A DNA stretch of 64,000 bases, taken from Nisaea acidiphila. GTDB taxonomy: Bacteria; Pseudomonadota; Alphaproteobacteria; Thalassobaculales; Thalassobaculaceae. The translations under genes and the position numbers were made by a program. Below the pieces are notes generated by a model. That model was not told where the DNA came from. It did not search any database and saw only the letters and a program-made list of their open reading frames with translations. Positions 27,966 to 36,935 of the stretch are shown here, piece after piece. Within the stretch, counting starts at the first letter, position 1, and the number at the start of each line of letters is the position of its first letter. The DNA lies in contig NZ_CP102480.1 of the NCBI RefSeq assembly GCF_024662015.1, positions 1,274,501-1,338,500 of the forward strand. Reading direction: 5' to 3'.

Positions 27966-28709
27966 GTGAGTATCTGGGGTAAAATCATCGGGGGCGCGGC
28001 CGGTCTCGCGCTGGGTGGGCCGATCGGCGCGATGCTCGGCGCGACGGCGGGCCATGCCGTGGACCGTTTCGCCAGCGCCGACGCGCCGAAAGACGACAAG
28101 GACGAGCAGGCGGCGACCAAGAAGATCGCCTTCACCATCGGCGTCGTCGTGCTGAGTGCGAAGATGGCCAAGGCGGACGGCGTGGTCACGCGCGACGAAA
28201 TCGCCGCCTTCCGCGAAGTCTTCCATATCCCGCCCGAAGAGGTGCGCAATGTCGGCCGGGTCTGGGACATGGCGCGGCGGGACGTCGCCGGATTTGAGAT
28301 CTATGCACAGCAGATCGCACGCCTCTTCAATCCCGGCTCGCCGGTGCTTGAAGAACTGCTCCTGAGCCTTTTCCATATCGCGAAAGCGGACGGAGTCATC
28401 CACCAGAACGAACTCGCCTATCTGGAGCGCCTCGCCGAGATCTTCGGTTTCGACGAGACGGCCTTCCAGCGCATCCGCGCGGTCGCGGGCGACAAGGACG
28501 CGGAGGACCCCTACAGCGTGCTCGGCATTGCCCACGACGCGGAGGACGCCGAAGTGAAGCGGGTCTATCGCACCTTGATCCGCGAACATCATCCGGACCG
28601 GCTGATCGCCGAGGGCTTGCCGGAGGAATTCGTCGCCGCCGCAACGGAGAAGATGGCCGCCATCAATGCGGCTTACGACCGCATCACCAAGCAACGCGGC
28701 ATGAGCTGA
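27966..28709 (+). CDS. DjlA/TerB-like co-chaperone with J domain
   Basis: The 247-residue protein starts at GTG 27966. A glycine-rich N-terminus (IIGGAAGLALGGPIGAMLG) resembles the DjlA membrane segment. A TerB-type helical domain follows (SAKMAKADGVVTRDEIAAF and its second half IAKADGVIHQNEL), then a C-terminal J domain (DPYSVLGI...REHHPDRLIAEG). HPD is intact and should stimulate Hsp70. It sits just before uup, with the gap only a few bases, so they may be co-transcribed. Confidence 0.88.
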   Translation: MSIWGKIIGGAAGLALGGPIGAMLGATAGHAVDRFASADAPKDDKDEQAATKKIAFTIGVVVLSAKMAKADGVVTRDEIAAFREVFHIPPEEVRNVGRVWDMARRDVAGFEIYAQQIARLFNPGSPVLEELLLSLFHIAKADGVIHQNELAYLERLAEIFGFDETAFQRIRAVAGDKDAEDPYSVLGIAHDAEDAEVKRVYRTLIREHHPDRLIAEGLPEEFVAAATEKMAAINAAYDRITKQRGMS

Positions 28710-28712
28710 TCC

Positions 28713-30572
28713 ATGGCCCGAGCCTCTTCCGCCCCGCCGCTCGTGGCACTTCGGGGCGCGCGCCTGACATTGGGCGAGCGCGTGCTCTTCGAGAATGCTG
28801 ACGTAACAGTCGCCAAGGGCGAGCGCATCTGCCTTGTCGGACGCAATGGTTCCGGCAAGTCGACGCTGCTCAAGTGCCTCGCCGGCATGGTCGATCTCGA
28901 CCAGGGCGAACGCTTCGTCCAGCCGGGCGCCAAGATCGCCTACCTGCCGCAGGACCCGCCACTGCCGAAGGGAGTTCCAATCCGGGACCATGTCGCGGGC
29001 GGCCTCGCATCGGCGCCGGGCGAGCATCCTGCGGAATATCTCGTCGATGCGATCATGGCGCATCTCGGGATCGACGGAGAGCGCACGACGGACGGACTCT
29101 CCGGCGGAGAATCCCGCCGGGTCGCACTCGCCCGCGCCCTTGTTTCCGAACCGGACGTGCTGCTGCTGGACGAGCCGACCAACCACCTCGATCTGCCGAC
29201 CATCGAATGGCTCGAAGACGAGCTCGCCGGCTTCAAGGGCGGCATCCTGCTGATCAGCCACGACCGGACGATTCTCGGCAAGCTCTCCAACCGGACCTAC
29301 TGGATCGACCGGGGCGAAGTGCGCCGGAACTCCGACGGCTTCGCCGCCTTTCCCGACTGGGCGGACAAGGTACTGGCCGACGAGGAAGCAACCCAGCGCC
29401 GGCTCGACAAGCAGATCGCCGAGGAGACCCGCTGGCTCCGCGAGGGCCTGACCGCGCGGCGCAAGCGCAATATGGGAAGGGTCCGCACCCTGCTCGGGAT
29501 GCGGCGCGAGAAGGCGGAACGGATGAAGCGCCCGGGCCTCGTCAATATGAGCGTCGGCGACGCCGAACAGGGCGGCCAGCTGGTGATCGAGGCGAACCAT
29601 ATCTCCAAGGCCTTCGCATTACCCGACGGCGGCGAGAAGGTGATCGCGACGGACTTCTCCACAATCGTGCGCCGCGGCGACCGGATCGGGCTCGTCGGCG
29701 CCAACGGCGCGGGCAAGACAACGCTGCTGAAAATGCTGATCGGCGAAGAGAAACCGGACAAGGGCCGGGTGCGCGTCGGCTTCGGTGTCGAGGCGGTCTA
29801 TTTCGACCAGTACCGCGAGGCGCTCGACGGAGAGGCAACGCTCTGGTCGACGCTCTGCCCGGGCGGCGGCGACACGATCTTCGTCCACGGCAAGCCGAAG
29901 CACGTCGTCTCCTATCTCCGCGACTTCCTGTTCGAGGAACGGCAGGCCCGCGCCCACGTGAAGAACCTCTCCGGCGGCGAGCGTAACCGTCTGCTGCTGG
30001 CCAAGCTGTTCGCCGCGCCGCACAACTTGCTGGTGCTCGACGAACCGACCAACGATCTCGACATCGAAACTCTCGACCTCCTGCAGGAGGTCCTTGCCGA
30101 ATATGAAGGCACCATCATCCTGGTCAGCCATGACCGCGACTTCCTCGACCGGGTCGTGACCTCGGTCATCGCGGTCGAAGGCGATGGAAGGATCGAGGAA
30201 TTCGTCGGTGGCTTCAGCGATTACGCGGCTTTGCGCCGCCAGGAAGAGCCGGAGCCGGCATCCGCGCCGAAGAAGAAAGACAGCAAACCCGCCGCCGCGA
30301 CGGAGAAACCGGCGCAGGCGAAGACCAAACTGAGCTACAAGGATCAGCGGGCACTGGAAATTCTTCCCAATACGATCGAGAAGCTTGGAACGGAAATCGC
30401 CGCATTAGCGGACAGGCTCGCGGATCCGGATCTCTTCACCCGCGACCCGGACGCCTTCCAGAAGGCGAGCAAGAGACTCGAGACGGCACAGGCCGAACTC
30501 GACGAGGCCGAAACGAAATGGCTTGAGTTGGAGGAAATGCGCGAAAATCTGGAGAAAGCCCGCGCTTCATGA
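28713..30572 (+). CDS. uup: ABC-F ATPase Uup
   Basis: The 619-residue protein has two ABC domains and no membrane part, as in ABC-F. The first domain shows GRNGSGKST, SGGESRRVALARAL and LLDEPTNHLD. The second shows GANGAGKTT, SGGERNRLLLAKLF and LDEPTNDLD. A linker and a C-terminal coiled coil (RLETAQAELDEAETKWLEL, about 545-615) complete the Uup layout. ABC-F proteins act on ribosomes; Uup affects transposon excision and ribosome assembly in other bacteria. Its stop overlaps the EamA transporter start by 4 nt. Confidence 0.93.
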   Translation: MARASSAPPLVALRGARLTLGERVLFENADVTVAKGERICLVGRNGSGKSTLLKCLAGMVDLDQGERFVQPGAKIAYLPQDPPLPKGVPIRDHVAGGLASAPGEHPAEYLVDAIMAHLGIDGERTTDGLSGGESRRVALARALVSEPDVLLLDEPTNHLDLPTIEWLEDELAGFKGGILLISHDRTILGKLSNRTYWIDRGEVRRNSDGFAAFPDWADKVLADEEATQRRLDKQIAEETRWLREGLTARRKRNMGRVRTLLGMRREKAERMKRPGLVNMSVGDAEQGGQLVIEANHISKAFALPDGGEKVIATDFSTIVRRGDRIGLVGANGAGKTTLLKMLIGEEKPDKGRVRVGFGVEAVYFDQYREALDGEATLWSTLCPGGGDTIFVHGKPKHVVSYLRDFLFEERQARAHVKNLSGGERNRLLLAKLFAAPHNLLVLDEPTNDLDIETLDLLQEVLAEYEGTIILVSHDRDFLDRVVTSVIAVEGDGRIEEFVGGFSDYAALRRQEEPEPASAPKKKDSKPAAATEKPAQAKTKLSYKDQRALEILPNTIEKLGTEIAALADRLADPDLFTRDPDAFQKASKRLETAQAELDEAETKWLELEEMRENLEKARAS

Positions 30573-31441
30573 AGCCACTCGACATTCTGATCGGCGTCAT
30601 CGTCATGGTCGTCTGGGGGATGAACTTCGCCTTCGGCAAACTCGCCATGGCCGAGTTCCCACCGATGATGCTGATCGGGCTGCGCTATCTCCTGACCGCG
30701 CTCCTGCTCATCCCCTTCCTGAAGCCCCAGGGCATGAAATTCGCGCATATCTTCGCGCTTTCGATGACCCTCGGGGTGCTGCATTTCGCCTTCATGTTCA
30801 CCGGCCTCCAGGGCACCGACGCCTCGCTCGCTGCGATCGCGGCTCAGATCCAGGTGCCGTTCGCCGTAATTCTCGCGGTCTTCTTCTTCCGCGAGCGGCC
30901 GACCCGGAAACAGATCCTCGGCATCGCCGTAGCCTTCGTCGGCGTCGCCATGCTGGCAGGCGCACCGAAGACCTCGAGCAGCCTGTTCCATCTCGGGCTC
31001 GTCATCGTCGCCGCCCTGCTCTGGGGGCTCGCCCACATTCAGGTGAAATGGATGGGCGCGGTGAATCCCTTCGTCCTGAACGCCTGGATGTCGGTGCTGG
31101 CGGCTCCGATGATGCTCGTCGCATCCTTCGCCATCGAGGACGGCCAGTGGGAAGCACTGCAGAGTGCCGGGTTCGCCGGTTGGGGCGGTGTGGTCTACAT
31201 GGCGCTCGGCGTCACCATTTTCGGCTACGGGCTCTGGTACCGGATCCTGCAGAAATACGACGTCTCGCAGACCATGCCCCTGACCATCCTCGCCCCGCTG
31301 GTCGGGGCCGGTGCGGGAATCGTCATCCTCGGGGAACATATGGACGCCTTCCAGCTCGCGGGCGCCGCGCTTACAATCGTCGGTGTCGGCGCCGTCACCA
31401 CGGGCGGCAAGGCGAAGGCGAAAGTGGAGGCCGAGGGTTAG
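30569..31441 (+). CDS. EamA/DMT-family exporter
   Basis: The 290-residue protein has ten hydrophobic segments arranged as two EamA repeats (MKPLDILIGVIVMVVWGMNF at the start, LTILAPLVGAGAGIVILGE in the second repeat). Drug/metabolite transporters of this type export amino acids or small metabolites; the O-acetylserine/cysteine exporter is the nearest named case by pattern. The start overlaps uup by 4 nt. The last residues are charged and cytoplasmic. Confidence 0.88.
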   Translation: MKPLDILIGVIVMVVWGMNFAFGKLAMAEFPPMMLIGLRYLLTALLLIPFLKPQGMKFAHIFALSMTLGVLHFAFMFTGLQGTDASLAAIAAQIQVPFAVILAVFFFRERPTRKQILGIAVAFVGVAMLAGAPKTSSSLFHLGLVIVAALLWGLAHIQVKWMGAVNPFVLNAWMSVLAAPMMLVASFAIEDGQWEALQSAGFAGWGGVVYMALGVTIFGYGLWYRILQKYDVSQTMPLTILAPLVGAGAGIVILGEHMDAFQLAGAALTIVGVGAVTTGGKAKAKVEAEG

Positions 31442-31448
31442 GGACGAG

Positions 31449-32171
31449 ATGACGGGCGTGCCAGAGATATTCGACCGCCCCTCCCCGAACCGCGATGCGC
31501 GGCCGGACGGAACCCAGATCGATATTCTGCTGCTGCACTACACCGGTATGCGGACCGCCGAGGCTGCGCTGGAGCGGCTCACCGATTCCGCCGCCAAGGT
31601 CAGCGCGCACTACCTGATCGAGGAGAACGGCACCTGCTGGCGCCTGGTCGGCGAGGAACAGCGCGCCTGGCATGCCGGCGTTGCCTCCTGGGCCGGCGCG
31701 AGCGACATCAATGCCCGCTCCATCGGGATCGAGCTGGTCAATCCGGGCCATCAGTTCGGTTACCGGCGATTCCCACCAGCGCAGATGCAGAGCCTGAGCG
31801 CGCTTTCCCTGGACATCATCGCGCGCCGCGAGATCCCGCAATCCCGGGTGCTCGGCCATTCCGACGTGGCGCCGGAGCGCAAGGAAGATCCGGGCGAGCT
31901 GTTCGACTGGGCCGGACTCGCGAAATCCGGCGTCGGTCTCTGGCCGGAGCCGTCACCCTCCAGCCGGTCCGATATGGCGTTCGAAGAGGCGATGCGGCTA
32001 CTTTCTCATATCGGCTATGCAGCGCCGGAGACCCAGGTCATGAACGCGGGCGCGCGCAATATTTTGCTAGCGTTTCAAAGGCGTTGGCTCCCATCGGACC
32101 TGACCGGCGCACTCACGCCGGAGACCGCCGCCCGCATCCGGGATGTCCATGCGGCCCACAATCCTTCCTAG
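31449..32171 (+). CDS. N-acetylmuramoyl-L-alanine amidase, AmpD/AmiD type
   Basis: The 240-residue zinc amidase has an N-terminal Amidase_2 domain: zinc His residues in LLLHYTGM and VLGHSDVAP, with active-site context WHAGVASWAG and IGIELVNPG. A short C-terminal peptidoglycan-binding-like part follows (ILLAFQRRWLPSDLTGALTPE). It has no signal peptide, so it probably acts on anhydro-muropeptides in the cytoplasm like AmpD; AmiD-type use outside is the alternative. ATG 31449 follows the EamA stop by 7 nt. Confidence 0.88.
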   Translation: MTGVPEIFDRPSPNRDARPDGTQIDILLLHYTGMRTAEAALERLTDSAAKVSAHYLIEENGTCWRLVGEEQRAWHAGVASWAGASDINARSIGIELVNPGHQFGYRRFPPAQMQSLSALSLDIIARREIPQSRVLGHSDVAPERKEDPGELFDWAGLAKSGVGLWPEPSPSSRSDMAFEEAMRLLSHIGYAAPETQVMNAGARNILLAFQRRWLPSDLTGALTPETAARIRDVHAAHNPS

Positions 32172-32348
32172 GCGCATTTTTTGCGCATGAAACTTCTTGC
32201 ATTGCGCCGTCGAAACCGTCATATGGGCCCCACGACGCGCGCACGTGCCACTGGCCCAGGCATCACAGCCCCAGCAGGTTAAGCAACGACGAGGCGTCCT
32301 TTTTGTAACTCAGGTCCGATGCGGGCCGGTTCCGAGAGGGAAGCACCG

Positions 32349-33590
32349 ATGCTTGAGCCGAAACGCGGCGTTGCCGCCGTTCAGCACTCCGACAACCAGA
32401 ATTCCTCCATCCAGCTCGTCGAGCCGGCGCGTATGCCCGTAGCGCGTGCCGTCTCCATGGTATCGCCGCGCCTCGCCGACTATTTCGCCGCCGAGGCGAT
32501 CGACGGCCCACGCGTCGCGGTGGATCTGGAGCTGGTCGAGGCCCGCTACAACACCTTGGCCGCCGCCTTCCGCGGCGCCGACATCTTCTACGCCATCAAG
32601 GCGAACCCGGCGCCGGAGATCCTCGATCGCGTCGCCGCGCTCGGCGGATGCTTCGATTGCGCGAGCATCGGCGAGATCGAGCTGGTGCTGTCCCGCGGCG
32701 TCAGCCCGAACCGGATCAGCTTCGGCAACACGATCAAGAAGGAGCGCGTCATCCGCCAGGCCTTCGAGTACGGCGTCCGCCTCTTTGCCTTCGACAGCAT
32801 GGCCGAACTTGAAAAGCTGGAACGCTCCGCTCCCGGCGCGTCGCTCTTCTGCCGCATCCTCGCCGAGAATGACAGCGCCGACTGGCCGCTCTCGCGCAAG
32901 TTCGGCTGCTCGGTCGCCATGGCCGGCGACCTGCTGATCGAGGCCGACCGCCGCGGCATGGACGCATACGGCGTCTCCTTCCATGTCGGCTCGCAGCAGA
33001 AGAACCCGCGCGCCTGGGCCCAGGCCCTCGGCGATGTCGGCCGCCTGATGGCGCGCCTCGACGCCGCCGGCGTCGGCCTGCGAATGATCAATCTCGGCGG
33101 CGGTATGCCGGCGACCTACGACAACAGCACTCCGACCGACCTGCTGGAATATGGCGCGGTCGTCATCGCCGCCGTGCGCGAGCAATTCGGCACCCGTCCG
33201 CTCGATCTCATCATCGAGCCCGGCCGTGGGCTTGTCGGCGATGCGGGCGTGATCCAGGCCGAAGTCGTGCTCGTCTCCAAGAAGGACGACAGCGCCGCGC
33301 CGCGCTGGGTCTATCTCGATATCGGCAAGTTCAACGGCCTTGCAGAGACCATGGACGAAGCCATCCGCTACAAGATCGTTACCCTGCGCGACGGCGCGCC
33401 GGAGCCGGTCGTGCTCGCCGGCCCGACCTGCGACAGCGTCGACGTGATGTACGAGAAAAATCCGTATCCGATGCCGTCCGACCTTCAGCCCGGCGACAAG
33501 GTCTGGATCCTCGGCACCGGCGCCTACACGACGACCTACTCCGCCGTCGCCTTCAACGGCCTGCCGCCGCTCGAGAGCGTCTGCATCTGA
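32349..33590 (+). CDS. type III PLP ornithine/lysine decarboxylase
   Basis: The 413-residue alanine-racemase-fold enzyme has the PLP Lys in FYAIKANPAP, the phosphate site in IEPGRGLVGDAG and the product-side Cys in AGPTCDSVD, the mark of ornithine-type decarboxylases. It should make putrescine (and possibly cadaverine), so it starts polyamine synthesis. ATG 32349 has an AGAGGGAAG ribosome site; an in-frame ATG at 32319 lacks one. The 177-bp upstream gap may hold a leader. It complements the agmatinase-type gene. Confidence 0.92.
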   Translation: MLEPKRGVAAVQHSDNQNSSIQLVEPARMPVARAVSMVSPRLADYFAAEAIDGPRVAVDLELVEARYNTLAAAFRGADIFYAIKANPAPEILDRVAALGGCFDCASIGEIELVLSRGVSPNRISFGNTIKKERVIRQAFEYGVRLFAFDSMAELEKLERSAPGASLFCRILAENDSADWPLSRKFGCSVAMAGDLLIEADRRGMDAYGVSFHVGSQQKNPRAWAQALGDVGRLMARLDAAGVGLRMINLGGGMPATYDNSTPTDLLEYGAVVIAAVREQFGTRPLDLIIEPGRGLVGDAGVIQAEVVLVSKKDDSAAPRWVYLDIGKFNGLAETMDEAIRYKIVTLRDGAPEPVVLAGPTCDSVDVMYEKNPYPMPSDLQPGDKVWILGTGAYTTTYSAVAFNGLPPLESVCI

Positions 33591-33629
33591 CGGTCCGGCG
33601 GAACGTCATCCCGTCATACCCCTTCAGTT

Positions 33630-33709
33630 GTCATTCCCGCGAAAGCGGGAACCCAGAGATCCAGGGCACAGCTCCACGCTCTCTGGGTCCCCACTTGCGT
33701 GGGTATGAC
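33630..33709. repeat. intergenic inverted repeat, GTCATTCCCGCGAAAGCGGG type
   Basis: Two 29-nt arms (33630-33658 and 33681-33709) are inverted copies with five mismatches, and the left arm contains its own hairpin CCCGCGAAAGCGGG. The text is a common alphaproteobacterial intergenic repeat and is related to the element at 3896-3982. It lies between converging genes and could also act as a transcript end. Confidence 0.8.
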
Positions 33710-33726
33710 GACCCTTGGGTGTTTGA

Positions 33727-34479
33727 TCACTCCATCACCGCCAGCACCACCGGCTGGGTGGCGCGGCCGAGATAGCCGCACGTGTCGTAGAGATCGCTCG
33801 TGGTTATGCCGAGGCCGCTTGGGTTCCAGTGCGGCTCGGAATCCACCGCGAGCCACTCGCCCGCGATCGGGCGCTGCAGATGGATCGTGATCTCCGGGTT
33901 CGGGAACATGACATTGTTCTCGTCAACCCAGTCCGGGCGCGAGAGGCCCGTCGCCCAGTCGGCGAGCGAGAGCACACGGCAGAGGCCGCCCATATCTTCC
34001 ACCACCGGATTTATGTGGCGCATCCAGATCCGCCCGCTCTCCTCGCGCCGCATCTCGCAGGCCTCAAAAAACCATGGCGCGTCCGTGACACGCCCGACAT
34101 GGAAGGGCGCACCTCCGACCTCGGCCGGGAGGAGATCGCGTTCGGGAATGAAGGAAAGCGGCTCTTCGGCAAGAAAGAGAGCCGAGGCGGTCGCGCAGAG
34201 CTTGCCGCCAGCCATCAACTCGGCCGAGAGCTGGAGCGACCGGCGTCCCTGGCGCAGGGTGCGCACAGAGATATGAATCGGCTCCATAGGTGTCGGACGC
34301 AACAGGGAGAGCGACATCTGCAGCCCGGCACCCGCGCCCAGTTCCACCGCCCGCGTCTCCATCTCGGCCGCGAGCAGCCCTCCGGAGACACCGCCATGCA
34401 GGCCAGGAAACGGACCTTTGGCGAGGGGACCGGGAACCCAGTTTTCGCCGTCGAAAATGCAAACGGGGGAAGCTTTCAT
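33727..34479 (-). CDS. acyl-CoA thioesterase, double hotdog fold
   Basis: The 250-residue protein resembles TesB-like/4HBT_3 thioesterases: GGVSGGLLAAEMETRA, a helix near the active site, then repeated strands (ISVRTLRQGRRSLQLSAEL, ITIHLQRPIAGEWLAVDSE). It probably releases free acids from acyl-CoA, with substrate unknown. ATG 34479 follows GGGGGAAG. The start region lies inside a perfect 16-bp hairpin (34462-34498), which would hide the ribosome site. The gene is downstream of ilvE on the same strand, with 85 nt between. Confidence 0.78.
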   Translation of the reverse strand: MKASPVCIFDGENWVPGPLAKGPFPGLHGGVSGGLLAAEMETRAVELGAGAGLQMSLSLLRPTPMEPIHISVRTLRQGRRSLQLSAELMAGGKLCATASALFLAEEPLSFIPERDLLPAEVGGAPFHVGRVTDAPWFFEACEMRREESGRIWMRHINPVVEDMGGLCRVLSLADWATGLSRPDWVDENNVMFPNPEITIHLQRPIAGEWLAVDSEPHWNPSGLGITTSDLYDTCGYLGRATQPVVLAVME

Positions 34480-34498
34480 CCGGAAAGCTTCCCCCGTT
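34462..34498 (-). promoter_or_regulatory. perfect 16-bp hairpin over thioesterase start
   Basis: AACGGGGGAAGCTTTC (34462-34477) pairs perfectly with GAAAGCTTCCCCCGTT (34483-34498), leaving a 5-nt loop. On the minus strand the 5' arm holds the ribosome site GGGGGAAG, the ATG straddles the loop, and codons 2-6 form the 3' arm. It could be an ilvE terminator, a translational switch, or both. There is no long U-run after it. Confidence 0.7.
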
Positions 34499-34564
34499 GC
34501 AGGAATGAGGTCCAGTGCCCGGACGGAACGGAAGCGTTCGTCCGGGACCGGCTTGTGTGAGGGT

Positions 34565-35470
34565 TTATTCGGCCGCGACGGCGACGCCGGTCGCGTGGGC
34601 GCGGACCGTCGCCTCGTAGGCATCGACCAGCGTGCGGGTCATCTCGCCCGGGGTGAAACCGTAGGTGCCGATCTTGCCAACCGGCGTCACCTCGGCTGCG
34701 GTGCCGGTCAAGAAGCACTCGGTCGCGCGGGTCATGTCCTCGGGACGGATATGCCGCTCGACGACCTCGTACCCATTATCCTTGGCGAGCTGGATCACCG
34801 TGCGGCGGGTGATGCCGTCGAGGAAGCAGTCCGGCTTCGGCGTGTGCAGCCGGCCGTCATCCATCAGGAAGAAGATGTTGGCGCCGGTTGCCTCCGCAAC
34901 ATAGCCGCGATAATCGAGCATGAGCGCATCGTGGAAACCGCGCGCCTCGGCATCGTGCTTGGACATGGTGGCGATCATGTAGAGACCGGCCGCCTTGCTG
35001 TTGGTCGGCGCGGTGTCGGGGGCCGGACGGCGCCATTTGGCGATGTCCAGATTGATCCCCTTCATCTTCGCTTCCGGGTCGAAATAGGACGGCCATTCCC
35101 AGGCGGCGACGGCCAGGTGAATGGTGTTCTGCTGCGCAGACACACCCATCATCTCGCTGCCGCGCCAGGCGACCGGACGGACATAACCGTCGACGATACC
35201 CATCGAGTCGATCACCGCCTGCTTGGCATCCTCGATCGCGTCCACGTCGTAGGGGATCTTGAAACCGAGAATTTCGGCGGAGCGGTGCAGGCGCTCGGTA
35301 TGCTCGCGGGACTTGAAAATGCGTCCGCTATAAACCCGTTCGCCCTCGAAGACCGAACTGGCATAATGCAGCCCGTGGCTCAACACATGGAGTTTGGCGT
35401 CGCGCCAGTCCAGAAGTGCACCATCCATCCAGATGGCGCCGTCCCGATCGTCAAAAGGAAGCAGGCTCAT
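34565..35470 (-). CDS. ilvE: branched-chain amino-acid aminotransferase
   Basis: The 301-residue class IV PLP enzyme has the PLP Lys in APTNSKAAGLY and the conserved EATGANIFF and LTGTAAEVTPVG. It makes valine, leucine and isoleucine from their keto acids. The start at ATG 35470 is normal. It is divergent from a marR gene, an arrangement with an OmpR/EnvZ pair that is common in Alphaproteobacteria. Downstream on the same strand is the thioesterase. Confidence 0.95.
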   Translation of the reverse strand: MSLLPFDDRDGAIWMDGALLDWRDAKLHVLSHGLHYASSVFEGERVYSGRIFKSREHTERLHRSAEILGFKIPYDVDAIEDAKQAVIDSMGIVDGYVRPVAWRGSEMMGVSAQQNTIHLAVAAWEWPSYFDPEAKMKGINLDIAKWRRPAPDTAPTNSKAAGLYMIATMSKHDAEARGFHDALMLDYRGYVAEATGANIFFLMDDGRLHTPKPDCFLDGITRRTVIQLAKDNGYEVVERHIRPEDMTRATECFLTGTAAEVTPVGKIGTYGFTPGEMTRTLVDAYEATVRAHATGVAVAAE

Positions 35471-35594
35471 GAGGTTTCATCCCGGCAAGCTCCAAAGCCT
35501 AACCCGTTCGATTTATTCAACTTGACGGGCGCTTTGGATAGATTGTTACCCAAACACGGGCCGAGAACTAACATTCAGAAGGAAATATGTCAAC

Positions 35595-36113
35595 ATGGTT
35601 GACGTAAAAAGTATGGCCAATCCGCTCTTCCTCAGGGAGGAGGAGTTGCGACAGGGCATAGAGATGCTGTTTTTCGCCTATCGCGACTTCACCGGCGAGC
35701 CGGACGCGATCCTCGGCGAACTCGGTCTTGGGCGGGCACATCACCGGGTGATCTATTTCGTCGGACGCAATCCCGAAATCACCGTCACCGACCTTCTGAA
35801 GATCCTCAAGATCACCAAACAGAGTCTCTCGCGGGTGCTGAGCCAGCTCGTGAACGAAGGCTATATCAACCAGCAGACCGACCAGGGCGACCGGCGCAAA
35901 AAGCTGCTGACCCTGACGGAAAGGGGCATCGATCTGGAGCGAAAACTAACCGCAAATCAGCGCGCCCGCATCGCCCGCGCCTACCGGGCCGCCGGAGCCG
36001 AGGCCGTGCAGGGTTTCCGCGAGGTGCTCCGCGGCATCATCGATCCGGTCGATCAGGAGCGGTTCGAAATCGTCAACTCGAGCATGCCCGTTCCCCGGCG
36101 CAGGAAAGGCTAG
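35595..36113 (+). CDS. MarR family transcriptional regulator
   Basis: The 172-residue winged-helix protein shows the MarR pattern: ITVTDLLKILKITKQSLSRV as recognition region and the wing DQGDRRKKLLTLTERG. It is divergent from ilvE and is followed 5 nt later by an OmpR-type regulator. The long N-terminus (VDVKSMANPLFLREEELRQG) is usual in this subgroup. The signal and targets are unknown; the 124-bp divergent gap likely contains sites for it. Confidence 0.9.
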   Translation: MVDVKSMANPLFLREEELRQGIEMLFFAYRDFTGEPDAILGELGLGRAHHRVIYFVGRNPEITVTDLLKILKITKQSLSRVLSQLVNEGYINQQTDQGDRRKKLLTLTERGIDLERKLTANQRARIARAYRAAGAEAVQGFREVLRGIIDPVDQERFEIVNSSMPVPRRRKG

Positions 36114-36118
36114 CGGCA

Positions 36119-36832
36119 ATGTCCGCCGCCGAGGACGATCTCCCGCATATTCTCGTCGTCGACGATGACAGCCGACTGCGCGAACTGCTCACGCGCTTCC
36201 TTTCCGAAAACGGCTTTCGCGTTACCGCCGCCGGCGATGCCGCCGACGCGCGGCGCAAGCTTGCCGCCATAGAATTCGATCTGATCGTGCTCGACGTGAT
36301 GATGCCGGGAGAGACCGGGTTCGATCTGACCCGCTCGCTGCGCAAGACACGGGAACTGCCGATCCTGCTCCTGACCGCGATGGGAGAGGTCGAAAACCGG
36401 ATCGAGGGGCTGGAGACCGGCGCCGACGACTACCTGACCAAACCCTTCGAGCCGCGCGAGCTGCTGCTGCGGATCCGCACCATTCTGAGGCGCACGCGCG
36501 CCGTGCCGGAAACCGCCGAGCAGCAGAGCCTGGTCGCCTTCGGCCCCTACAGCTACGACCGTGCGCGCAACGAGCTCACCAAGAGCGGAGAGACCGTGCA
36601 CCTGACCGAGTCGGAAGCACTGCTCCTCGGATGCTTCGCCCAGGTGCCCGGCCGCACCCTCAGCCGTGAGGACCTTGTCGCGCGGAACGCCGTGAACGGA
36701 CACGAACGGGCCGTCGACGTGCAGATCAACCGGCTCCGCCGCAAGATCGAGAAGGATCCGAAATATCCGCGCTTCCTGCAGACCGTGCGCGGCAAGGGCT
36801 ATGTCCTGAAAGCCGGCCCCGCCGGAAGCTGA
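36119..36832 (+). CDS. OmpR/PhoB-type response regulator
   Basis: The 237-residue protein has an N-terminal receiver (DDDSRLRELL, phospho-accepting Asp 59 in LIVLDVMMPGETG, Lys in YLTKPFEPRE). The C-terminal winged helix is of the OmpR class (HERAVDVQINRLRRKIEKDP...VRGKGYVLKAG). It is paired with the kinase 104 nt downstream. The pair corresponds to the ilvE-linked OmpR/EnvZ-like system of Alphaproteobacteria; the stimulus is unknown. Confidence 0.95.
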   Translation: MSAAEDDLPHILVVDDDSRLRELLTRFLSENGFRVTAAGDAADARRKLAAIEFDLIVLDVMMPGETGFDLTRSLRKTRELPILLLTAMGEVENRIEGLETGADDYLTKPFEPRELLLRIRTILRRTRAVPETAEQQSLVAFGPYSYDRARNELTKSGETVHLTESEALLLGCFAQVPGRTLSREDLVARNAVNGHERAVDVQINRLRRKIEKDPKYPRFLQTVRGKGYVLKAGPAGS

Positions 36833-36935
36833 ATCGCGCTTCGGCCGCTCGTCTATCCCAGCGGGTCGATTTCCCCTAACATGCCCGCATCCGGCTCCGC
36901 CGGAAGGTGAGAACAGAAAGAGCTCCGTCCGCCTG

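Noticed and set aside
27822-29600. 592-codon antisense frame over djlA-like and uup
   Set aside because: It overlaps two well-supported genes, and its composition is that of a high-GC shadow.
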